Source: Ascidia mentula
Taxonomy: Eukaryota; Chordata; Ascidiacea; Phlebobranchia; Ascidiidae
Direction: 5' to 3'
Length of the DNA: 64,000 nt
NCBI GenBank assembly: GCA_947561715.1
Contig: OX387199.1
Coordinates: 12,901,001 to 12,965,000 of the forward strand
Shown piece after piece: positions 12,918-23,200 of the stretch (the stretch's first letter is position 1; each line of letters opens with the position of its first letter). Below the pieces are notes generated by a model that had not been told where the DNA came from, searched no databases, and saw only the letters and a list, made by a program, of their open reading frames with translations. The translations under genes were made by a program, and so were the position numbers.

Positions 12918-13458
12918 TTTTTAAACATACAACTTTATATCTGGGGTTTGAAAAAAAAATGTTTGAGAATATTATGTTGCCTTTTTGGCTAACACAAACT
13001 TGATAAATTTTTAATAGCTTTTACACGAAAACCAAGGTTGTTTTATTTAATCATGAGGTTCACAGGCTTCGCAGCCAAGGCATTGCAGCCAAGCTGGATC
13101 AGCCACTTTTACTTCTGCGTTGTTTTATTTAAAATTTGTAAAGTCATAAAACAATTCCTGCGTTTGAAATAATGTTTCGTTACATGTACGTCATCAGTAA
13201 TCGTAAAAAACAACAACACAAAGAAAAAGTCACAAACTGACACTCAGTTGTAACGGTCATATGCACAAGTTTCACAACTTTGCAAAGATTACTTGGTAAT
13301 TTTATGCCTACTAAAAAAATGCAATCTGGCATACTAACATCATAACTTCACTGTTATTTTTATGGGCTGATAAAACTGGTAGGTTTCGTTCAGTCGTTTG
13401 GCGACCTGACACCATAACAATACAATATATTCTTTCAAGCGGTTGTGAATTTTTTTCT
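12918..13458. other. Upstream region of RSPH3
   Basis: This holds the presumed promoter and 5' untranslated sequence of RSPH3. I see no second gene pointing away from it and no clear TATA box, as expected for many ciliary genes. The sequence up to 13458 is unique in this window as far as I can read. Confidence 0.3.
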
Positions 13459-15368
13459 ATTATGGTAGTGCAACCATTGTCTCCGTCACGCATGACTTTC
13501 AGGAGATCAAATGCGACTTTTTGCATACGAAGAGATAGGAAACTCACAAATAAATTGGAATTACTTAAAACGTGGGTAGAGTTTCGAGCTGAATTTTTAG
13601 TATGTTAAAGTTAGCACTATATTGATTCCAATACTTAGAAATAATAAATATTTCCTACCCTTCTTTTCGAGGTACGGTGATGTTTTGTCGAACAGTTTTT
13701 GGACACCATGTATAAATTGGAAGTTTTAAAGTGTAAGTATACCACCTTATGTAATATTTGGTTTAAGTGTGTATAAACATACCTGTGTTGGCGTAATAAA
13801 ACTAGTGACGTAATCATGACGTCATTTTATAGGCATAAATACGGTCATAAGGTATCCTATCGTGTAAAAATGCGTTTTTTTTAGGTATTGTGATTTTCAT
13901 GCAAGATTCAATTCCTAAGTACAATGTACATCAACAGATGACCAAAGGTCGAAATGCTTTGGGGCTACTTGCTCAGAAATAATGTTTGTGAAACTGGTGA
14001 AGTTAAGTAGCCTAACACAGGCAAAAATATTTTTTTGAAGAATATACATACAAATTTATGTAGTATGATATGTTTCATAATCACCTACAGTTTTTTCTAT
14101 GTGAGTCAGTGTGTTTTGTAGATGAAATCTTGTGTGTATTTGCCATACATAAACAACATATTTATGTATTCTTTTAGGTTGTTGTTTACAAAATTAACAG
14201 TGGTGAGAAACAAAACTAGATAAAAAATAAGAAATACATAATGTGCCTGTTAACTTAGATTCAAAAATGTATTTTTTTGGGTTTCATGTTGTTGAAATAT
14301 TTTCTGATGCTAGCATGACATGAGTATTTCCTTTGCAATTGTACCTAAACAAAGTATCCTGTTTACTTTTTGTGTGGTGATTGGTTTTTGCTAGACAGGA
14401 GTTAGTCATACATTTTGATTTAGAATTTATTATCATACACCATAAAACTTAAAATAATTTTAATATTTGAACAAATTAAATGTTTTCATCAGAGACAGAA
14501 TTCAAATGATATAAATTTGTGGAGATTGGTACTAAAATCTTGCTTCTTTCATCTGAGAATCCTGAAGATTGTCTGAAATATATTACTTCTGTCATGTTCT
14601 GGCAAAATAGTATGTGATAATTTGGACATACAAATTTAGGCAAGGAAGACAGATTAAGTAGAGTTTTACTTTAAACTGCAACATGCGAACTTGTGACATA
14701 ATACCAAAATGTACTAATTTTGTTTGGTCACTTAGTTTATGGAGTGCATTGATGCATATCCACATAAAAATGATCAAACCCTATTAAAATATTACATCAA
14801 GATGTAAGATACATGCAAAAATAGATTAGCAGCACATTTATAAATGTCTGAAGACCCGGAATAACTTCCAAATATAGTCTACTTATTGCAGACTACGTTA
14901 TTTTGTTCTGCTGCACCTTGAAATGTCTTTCTACAACAAACAAAGCGGTTTTAGCTATATTAGTGCTCACAATCTGCGTCATGATTACGTCACAGTTAGA
15001 TTACGTCAGCAGAGGCATGTTGAAACACACTTAAAAACAAATGCAAAGTGGCATACTTTCGCTTTTTCATTCCATTTACACAAGGCCTTCAAAAAATTCT
15101 TCTGAAAAACGACGTGTTATTTCAAAAAAGAAATGATTTATTTCTTATTTTTTTACCCATTCGAATCAGTATAATACTTATATTTTTACATACTGAAAAT
15201 TCGTTTAAAAACTCTACCCACGTTTTAAGTAATTCGAATTTGTTTGCGTGTTTCCTATCTCTTCGTATGCAAAACGTAGCATTTGATCTCCTGGAAATCA
15301 TGCGTGACGGAGTTTCCCACAGACAATAAACCAAACAAAGAAAATAGGAGCCGTTGCACTACCATAAG
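13459..15368. mobile_element. 1.9-kb element with ~150-bp terminal inverted repeats, copy 1
   Basis: The left end (about 13459-13610) is the inverse of the right end (about 15215-15368): both contain, in mirror order, GTTGCACTACCAT, CATGCGTGACGGAG, TCTCTTCGTATGCAAAA and ACTCTACCCACGTTTTAAG. The interior is AT-rich without a transposase frame. A second copy occupies 45724-47925, missing the left repeat. Long terminal inverted repeats and an empty interior indicate a non-autonomous DNA transposon. I could not identify the superfamily or a certain target duplication. Confidence 0.75.
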
Positions 15369-15394
15369 AGTATACTATGGTTGTAGCATTGATT

Positions 15395-15610
15395 ATTTAG
15401 GCCGGGTCCACACTCACGCTTTGCGCCAGCGGATTCTTTGTTTGTTTCATTGCCGCGGGCGTACACTCGCGACAAAGCTTGGAAGCGTGAGCTTTCGCTC
15501 ACAAAAGGTCGCGGGCTTGCTAGGCGGAATTCATAAACCCCGATCAAAATTGATCGCGGATCAGTATGACGCGTTCTGATCTGCGATTTTGATCCACCCC
15601 TTATCAAACC
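15395..15610. repeat. Hairpin-rich MITE-like sequence
   Basis: The stretch opens GGCCGGGTCCACACTCACGC, a start seen in many small DNA transposons, and contains two inverted repeats: GCGTGAGCTTTCGCTCAC and a longer one pairing GATCGCGGATCAG with CTGATCTGCGATTTTGATC. A matching opposite terminus is not obvious, so the call is tentative. Confidence 0.3.
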
Positions 15611-15804
15611 TACTGATGGGCACTGGTTTTTCTTAAATTTTACTAGGTTACTTTTGCTGCCAGGCATACTACAATTTAAACAGGACTGCTCTTCTGGAAT
15701 ACATTAAATTAGGCTACTTTATTCATCCGACGTTTCGTCTGCCATACAGCAAGACTTTATTACTAAAATCATAATTCAAACGTGAAAAACTAGGGATGCA
15801 CCGA

Positions 15805-16250
15805 AACTTCGGTTTGCCGAATTTATTCTGCCAAAACTGAAGGTTTTTTATAATTATATAAAAATAAGTTTTTTTTTTCTAAGAAACTTTTTTATTGCAT
15901 GTAACGCTGATACGCAAAGTTTAATATAGATTGATAAAACTATATAAACGTGTTAGTTTTGTGTTTGAAAAGTGTTTCTAGTTACCGTCAGTCGGTTTAT
16001 TTTTGAAACATGAAAAAATCGATTTCGCCTACAAAGGCATCCTCAGTTTCTGCAAATAAAATGCAATAACGCACTCGAAGCTACTGTACACAAAGTAGGC
16101 AAGCAAATCAAATAAAACTAAATGGTGAACACTGTGGCACCTCTACCACTGCATCTGCACAACTACGAACTGCACTGCTGTGCAAGGCTCTCTAACACCG
16201 GAGGCAGAAAGAAAACGGAGTGCGAATCACGTGAGAACGTAAAATAGCAA
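15805..16250 (+). mobile_element. hAT-like relic
   Basis: The sequence TAGGGATGCACCGAAAC, then TTCGGTTTGCCGAA, is a common start of hAT elements. Downstream, around 16010-16200, a degenerate frame with Ser/Thr-rich and Cys-containing stretches could be what remains of a transposase N-terminus, but it is broken by stops. The far end was not found. Confidence 0.35.
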
Positions 16251-17300
16251 TGACGACCCGAAGAATGAACGCACGACGTCATAAGTTAGTTGGTACTAGT
16301 ATTTGTTTATTGTCATGAGAATGATGAAAATCAACTTTAAGCAGGTGGTACAGCAGTCGAGGTTACATGGAGTCAAATTTAGTAGATACAGCATAGAATA
16401 CTTAAACATGGAACGGAAACTCTTTTCGTCACGCATGTTACGTATTGACTGACGTCATACTCACATGGTTGACAATGGGGGTCACGGCTGAAAACGCTTG
16501 ATTCAAAGTCCGACTGTAATTGGGATTGGCAGTTCTATTTTGGAACATTTTCATCTCAAATTTTCTCCCGTGTTTAGTGCATTTATACTTTTGTTGTCAG
16601 ACATCGCTAATGTTAATTGTATATATGTGATTTTGAAATTTTGCCAACATAATTACTTAAGAAAAGTTTAAGATACCTTTACTTTGTTTTTGCATGACTA
16701 ATTTTCTTGTCGAACTTATACATAAATGAGCACTTTAAAAAGGTTCTTAAAAAAAACACAACCTCCACACCACGCATCCTGGGAATTATTCGCATTTGTA
16801 ACACAACTCTTGTTTCTCGATTCTTTTAAGTGTCATTGCGCCGCCTTTATAATCTACCGTCATCAATGCGAAGAGAAATTGTAATAGCCAAAGCTCGAAT
16901 ACGTGATAAATTGTATCACTTTGGAGAGCTGCATGGCTTTTTTGCATATTATGGCTTTTTTGCAACTCTCCAATATTATGGCTTTTTTGCACATATATTG
17001 TATCACTTTGTTTCGTAAAGGTAATTCCGCATATTTTCTTTGTTAATTAATTACGATTTTGTGTCATTTGAAACACCATAACGTTTATCGAAGTAAATTG
17101 ATTTGAGGCATTGTAAATACATAGGTGGTGTAGCATAGTTGTAAGAATATAGTTCGTAAAACAGTTTAGTGAGGTTAGTTTGTGTGAAAAGAAGTTTTAG
17201 TTTTATTATTGGTTTGTCAAAAATACGAATAACGAACTCACGAAAACATGTAAGAAACAACGCATGACGAGTAACACTTTGCGCAGAATGAAAAATGCAT
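16250..17300. other. Non-coding stretch with a short tandem repeat
   Basis: No gene is visible. At about 16932-16995 a unit ATTATGGCTTTTTTGCA is repeated three times, the first two adjacent and the third after a short interruption containing CAACTCTCCA. Open frames here are short and unlike any known protein. Confidence 0.4.
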
Positions 17301-17428
17301 TGGCTTAAATGCGATTTTGGTGTTTTTCAGCGGGGCAAAACTCCAAGTAAATGCGATAAAATGTAATTGTTCAAGTGAAATGCAAATATGATAAGCAATG
17401 AGGAGCCAATAATATGAATTTGTGTATA

Positions 17429-17481
17429 AGCTGCAGACAGATGGCCACTGTTTCGACCTAAAAGGTCTCATCAGTGCAGCT
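17429..17481 (-). ncRNA. Hammerhead ribozyme, type I (left arm of palindrome)
   Basis: On the minus strand the full hammerhead layout is present. Stem I 5' half AGCTGCA (17481-17475) is followed by core CTGATGA (17474-17468), stem II GACCT/AGGTC with a 3-nt loop, GAA, stem III ACAG/CTGT with a 7-nt loop and a C at the cleavage position (17436). The stem I 3' half TGCAGCT (17435-17429) pairs perfectly with the first half. All catalytic core positions are intact, so self-cleavage is expected by family knowledge, though untested. It faces an inverted partner at 17629. Confidence 0.8.
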
Positions 17482-17628
17482 GGTGTGACTATCAGACGAC
17501 TTTGCTGACCAAACGGCCAAGGTTGCACCTAGTTTGGTGCCCAACGGATGACGGTGACTGTATAGTCACCACAAAGTGGAAGTCTTTGCTTGGCCGTTTG
17601 GTCAGCAAAGTCGTCTGATAGTCACACC

Positions 17629-17674
17629 AGCTGCACTGATGAGACCTTTTAGGTCGAAACAGTGGCCATCTGTC
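17629..17674 (+). ncRNA. Hammerhead ribozyme half-site (right arm)
   Basis: Plus-strand copy with stem I 5' half AGCTGCA (17629-17635), CTGATGA (17636-17642), stem II, GAA, stem III and the cleavage C at 17674. The bases after it (CGAAATGC) cannot form stem I. The copy therefore ends where a self-cleaved RNA would end. As it stands it lacks the 3' half of stem I and should not cleave in cis. Confidence 0.7.
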
Positions 17675-17824
17675 CGAAATGCAAATAGTTTCGTCCATTA
17701 ATCTTTTTAAACATGGGTACGGTTTTAAAAATAGAGCGCTAAAATATATATTTTTAACTGTGTGTTACAACCAGTAACTCTCTGCATTTCATTATTTTGT
17801 GTTTGACCTGTCGTTACACTATAA

Positions 17825-18480
17825 TCAGTTGGCGTAATCATTCCTCAGCCAACAACCATAGCTCTTTTGTAGATAAGTTTGGATGGCGCGCAGTACATTT
17901 CTGATGTCTCCTGGCATTTTATCAAGTAAATTGTCCACCACAATTTGGCGTGTTGTCTTGTCATAGACTGGGTCATTCGCGCACACAGCGCATAATTGTC
18001 CTATGAAAGTTGAGGGAGGTTCATCTGATTTTAACCACAAAGTGTTTAGCTTTGAAAGACACACTGTGCTGCTTGTTCCAGTTAACAAGCGAATTGAAGA
18101 TTCATTTAGAGTTATAGAAGTGGTAAGTGAAATAGCTGCGTGTGCAATGTAATCATATCTGGCAGATCGATCTTGTGAAAATCCAGACAAAAATTGAGCA
18201 AATTTATCTATGTCGTCCGTTATATTTTATGTTTGAAAGTATCATTCGAGTTACAGAAAATAAGACCGGGAATTGTGTTGCGACTATAATTTTGGAATTT
18301 TAATTCCAGCTGCTGTGAAGTTAAACTTATGACTTGGAAAAAGTGCGTTTGTATAAACAGGTTGGTCGATGTTGAAAGGCGTTTTACGTATGCGTTATTA
18401 TCTTGGGAGGGAGGTAGTCTAAAAGGGTTTCTGCCCAAACTTCTTACATCATATGTGTTTGAAAGCTTCAAACCAGGCAA
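17825..18480 (-). pseudogene. Possible gag-like retroelement fragment
   Basis: Two adjacent minus-strand frames (18480-18220, then 18190-17825, in different frames) read as one degraded protein with a Ser/Thr-rich, helical character. The second part contains a DNLLDKMPGDIRNVL segment that recalls the C-terminal part of retroelement capsid proteins. A relic LTR-like sequence lies immediately upstream (18595-18735). No zinc knuckle, protease or reverse transcriptase follows. This is an inference from general resemblance; it may be another transposon protein. Confidence 0.3.
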
Positions 18481-18594
18481 AATTGTTCATTAATCAGTGT
18501 GTTGTCAATAATTCAGTAAAGAAATTCCGTACACAGCGTGGCAGTTTCTTTAAAACTTAAACAGTACTAAAGCAGAACCCTTGTTGTGGTTTTA

Positions 18595-18735
18595 GCCTTC
18601 ACAACTTGGACATGCGTTGAACATGATCGCAATGACCTTGTTTTTTCCTCTCCACCATATAATCGTTTTGCGCAATTTTTACATGGTTGTAATTTTGCGG
18701 GCTTTTTTGTGTGATATACATGTGTTGCGCATCCA
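18595..18735. mobile_element. Degraded LTR 3' portion
   Basis: This matches the last part of the solo LTR at 29844-30836: shared CACAACTTGGACATGCGTTG, then ATACATGTGTTG. It ends CATCCACA directly against diverged 57-bp satellite sequence. An upstream shared block, GTACTAAAGCAGAACC near 18564, suggests that a deleted copy of the same LTR family is present. Confidence 0.55.
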
Positions 18736-19560
18736 CACTATCATGGACACATGTGCTAAAAAAGTAAGCAATGTACTCTAACTTTGAAGAAGCCAACCCA
18801 TCAAGTAAGATATAGCGTAACTACTCTAACGCTCACCAAAGAAAATTAATGGACACAGTGCAACAATGCAGCTATAACTTAAAGAAAGGAATTTTTGAAA
18901 GATACTTTTACACCGGGTCATAAAGTTTTTTCCGCCTAATCATTAAAATTCGCATAGATTTCTGATTTACCCATGTGGATCAAGTTTGGAAGAAACTTTG
19001 TGACCCGGTAGAGTAGTATTTTCCGGAATTTTTGATGTTGACAATGAACAACGCTACTATCGTGGACACAGTGCAAGGTACAGAGTATAACTACTCTAAC
19101 GTTTAATAAAGCTACCTACCGTTGTAGCGACCTAAGGTGTGCAGAACGAAACACTACCGTTTATCTGACTCCTAAGACTATTAAAAACATCTGCCAAAGA
19201 AACTACCTTTGCAACCTTTTAATTATTACACAAAACGATAAACAAACATACCTTGGATTTCGAAATTAAAAATATAAACCGATTAACACATCTGTGCAAG
19301 ATTAACACATCTAGCGAAAAGATACGAAGCGATTGACCCACATAAAATCACGGACGCGTAGACGACTCATTAAATTGCACAATTAAACACTAAAATTGAC
19401 GTTTAAATAAAATAGTTTCTCTGCACCGTGAACGCAGTGCAAAGTGTAGCGTTGGATAAAAATATGTACCATCCCTGATTGCCGCGACAGTCACGTGTTT
19501 TTTTCTTGGCAGGCATTACAGTCTAGCTGGATCTACAGGGACGTTAATTCAAACAAGTGT
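18736..19560 (+). repeat. Old foldback/satellite relic
   Basis: Degenerate units of the 57-bp satellite are recognisable near 18736, 18800-18860, 19030-19110 and 19415-19450 (TGGACACAGTGCAA, AACTACTCTAACG). They are followed at about 19455-19500 by AAAATATGTACCATCC and CAGTCACGTGTTT, the same sequence that follows the satellite at 32460-32520. It is therefore a diverged copy of one arm of the foldback element at 29351-32575. Confidence 0.6.
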
Positions 19561-20222
19561 AAAACGTTAACACTTCGTATCTAACTCCAACACACTGCCA
19601 AGCAACTTAAAACGGTAACACCTTTGCGACTTTTTAATGGAAATAAAAAATGACAACGAAACAACATTACTTCCACGATACGACAGTTAAACGTTTGACG
19701 CAGCAACACAATCTTATGCTTCGTTTCCGATGTTTTTCTAGCTTCCCCACTTCGGGCTTAGAGCCATATACGATAATTATTACAAAGTTGAAAAAAAAAC
19801 GAAATATGCTAGATTAATGAAATGGTCGATTCGATTATTAATCGTAAAGCCGACTTCCTTATATAAATTTTGGTGCAATATCGCATTTCGTTTGGACACC
19901 GCTGCTTTAAACGATTTATTCGAATACAAACCACTCAGCAGAATTTCATTAATTAAACCGCAAAACCCCTTAAAACGGTATCAAACGATTGTGGGCTTAA
20001 GACATACTTGAATAAAACAAACTTTGTAACAACAAGCGTTTATTTTAATTGATTATAGGCCTATACAAAAGCACTTTAGTTGTGAAATCGCAAGGAGTTT
20101 GTAGACTTTTTGCTGAAGGGATATGTCACGTAGCACGAAAAAGAAAATACATTTTTGAAAGAAAAAAAATTCTGTGAGCATAATTATCGCTCTTATGTCA
20201 CATGTTAGTTAAATTCCATAAA
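19561..20222. other. Non-coding stretch downstream of DNAJC8
   Basis: The sequence near 19570-19680 resembles 19145-19260 and, more weakly, 27735-27790 (phrases like TATCTGACTCC and ACACTGCC), so it belongs to a dispersed repeat. No coding potential is seen before the DNAJC8 stop codon. Confidence 0.35.
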
Positions 20223-23200
20223 CTATCTTTCCTCCATCTTGACTTTTGGCGGCCGAAATGTTTTTGATGACTTAGCTGCTCTTTTAGTGATTTTTCCTTT
20301 TTTAAACTTTTGCCAACTGCTGATACGTCCTTCTCTACTCTCCTGTGACAACAAGATTTGAAGTATCATAACAATGTCAGCAGTGAAAACATAAACGCTT
20401 TTTGTTTTCTTTATTGCCATTTTCTCCCTGATAAAATAATTATTTTGATTTCATTATTCAGGTTCCCTCTAAACCGACAAAACCAAGTACTGTAGGAGGA
20501 ATAATGATATCCGACTATATTCAGAATTGATACATATAGCCATAGGTGTCGATTCCTATCTCCTAGAGATGGCCACCCTAACCTGCAAAATACCCAGGTT
20601 AGGCTGACTACCCTGGATTTGGAAAGTCTCCGTCGTTCTTTAGGCTGATATACCCGCAATGGCAACCATTAGCTCGCATCGTGCGATAGGTAAATGTTTT
20701 TGTGTTCCACTGTTTAAATTTGTGGCGTGCAAATGTCTAATCGTCACGGATTGGAACGGTTTATTCATTAAAGTGAAGTATCGAAGCTTCGGATTTCGGA
20801 TTTCATTTGCCGAATCAGCGATAATTTTCAATACTATGACAAATGATAGTATCCATCGTGTCTTTTCTGCGTAATTGTGTATCACACAATCTTACAAACT
20901 GCGCTTAAACGAACGAGGAATAAACGACGCCTTATGATTAATCAGTGAAGTAACATTTTCGTAATGTAAGTCTTGGCATTTACTGTCGCTGAAGACATAT
21001 CCTTTAAAAAACGGGAGCATGTAGTGCAGTGATTCCCAACCTTTTTGTGGTCGCATACCACTTGGAGGTAAAACAATTTCGACGCGTACCACCTAGTTGA
21101 GTGTTACAAAGTAACAAGAGATTGATGTAGCAAACATACTTGCGATTTTTTAAATTCGAACTATATCCACTAATTACGGAAAAATGCTGGCGTACCATCT
21201 GGAATGCCGTCGCGTGGATTGGTACGCGTACCACCGGTTGGGAAACACTGCTGGAGTGCTTGATAGTATTATTGTTTTGCTCACGCCCGGTACAAGATCG
21301 GTAATACATTTGGAAACTACCAACGACGGCCAAGACAACCTTAAAAACCCAACACGAATAGCTTTTGACGATCTGACGATAACGTAAGACGATTTTTAGC
21401 CGAACCAAATTTAGACGATTCGGTTCATCACTAAAAAGCACTAAGCTCGTAAATTGACTAGGCACTCGCAGGACCAGTCCAATACGAACACGTCTGAGAA
21501 CCTATGGACCGAATAATGATTTTACTTGGCCTAACCTGGAAACTTTAAAAATCGACGCCTATGCATATAGCCAATAGCTTTTTTTTAGTGAGTTGAGACA
21601 CGGTCATTGTTTTGATCGAATAGGTCTTTATCAGTGCAGCTATGGTGTGACTTGAAGATCTTGTCAGCTAAATAGTACATTAATCTTTACTTTCACCTCA
21701 TAGTTTTTGTTCCATTCCTTTTGCAGCTTTGCTTGTTTCTCGGCATCAATTTCAATCTCCCGTTGTCGCTTTCTTTCATGCATTTCACGCATTTCAATTT
21801 CCTGCCTTACTATAGCCAAATCAGCAAATAATTTGCAGGTTTCTTTGTGGAGCTCCAATTTGTACTGCAAATTTACTTAGCACGTTAATGTTTAACACCA
21901 ATTAAAAATAATTTTGAGAGGCAATACAACATTTTCTAGAGTAGTTTCTGAAAGAATTCCTTCTCTTTTCATCTTTTTCCTCTTGGATTTCATTCTCTCT
22001 TCCAATCTGGTTTTTGCGTCCTCAACAACAGCCAAGCATTCCTTTCTTGAATCATCTTTGCTCAGAGTTTCCCAAGCTTTCTTGACAGCTAAAGGTACAA
22101 TAGGAATATAGAAGCAAATGATCCATAATGGTCAAGGAACTGTACACAGTGCACACTGTTTCAATCGTTCAGTTCTCATAGGAAAAATCATGTTTTTTTT
22201 TTTAAATTAGGGGTTCACAAGCTTTAGGTAGTCAAGGACCCGTTTTATAAAATAATAAAGCATGCAGACTCAAAAAAGTTTACACAAACTTCTTGTAACA
22301 AGCAAACTTGTACATTTCTTTAAACATAATTAAATGGGTATGATGCGACATATATGAAAGATCAGAATCCGAAATTAATTGTGATTGTATCATAAGCAAA
22401 GTGGAGCCAATAATACAAAGTGGAAGTCTTTGCTTGGAAGTTTGGTCAGCAAAATCCTCTGATAGTCACACCAGCTGCACTGACGAGACCTTATGGGTCA
22501 AACAGTGGCCATCTGTAGGCAGCTTACACATTTAATTAAGATTGTTTTGCAAACTGGGACAGGAAATGCACAAAATATACATAAATGTTAATGGACCCCC
22601 TAGAGTCATCCTATGAACCCCTTGGGGGTTCAAAAAAACTCGGGTTGGGAACCACTGGTTTATGTGGTAATAAACTGATTTTTATAAATTATATTTTTTT
22701 TTCATGTGCATATAATAAAGTTATTGTAAACAGAATGTTTACTAAGTTATAAGAAAAGTCAATGATATAACACAACATTTGTTTCGAATGATTTAACTAG
22801 CCTTTTGAACAAAGCTGCTTGTAGTATGCATGTAAAGTAGACATTGGCAATAATTGTTAAAAAAAAGAAGAGGCAACTACCATCAAAAGCCTTTTTTGCC
22901 CTATCAGCATCAGTTTGATTTTTGTCAGGATGCACCAGGATTGACAGTTTGTGGTACTTCTTTTTTACTTCGGGTAATGAATCCTCAGGGTTAATCTACA
23001 ACGTTTAAAATAAGTTTAAAATACAAGAAAAGTTGCAATTTTGATTTGAACACAAAACTGTTTTTTTTTATTTTGTACAGTCAGACGATGCATAAATTTG
23101 AGAAACACATGCCAAATGAATGACAAAAACTGAATAAACAACATTTTTTGGACTGAAAGTATTATGCAGTGAATGCCAACTTGTGATAACATAATTTTTG

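Larger units (their letters stand above)
17429..17674. repeat. Palindrome made of two inverted retrozyme-like ends
   Basis: Two arms of about 90 bp are exact or almost exact inverses of each other, separated by a 60-70 bp loop that contains TAGTTTGGTGCCCAAC and CACAAAGTGGAAGTC. Each arm carries a hammerhead motif. The arms and loop are homologous to the element at 37890-38216. The right arm stops exactly at its predicted ribozyme cleavage site, after which the sequence no longer matches. Confidence 0.85.

Noticed and set aside
12713..13003. Plus-strand ORF of 96 residues
   Set aside because: It is antisense to the first RSPH3 exon and its upstream region.
21184..21387. Plus-strand ORF in the DNAJC8 intron
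   Set aside because: It runs across the right end of the nested hAT MITE, so it is a transposon-end artefact.
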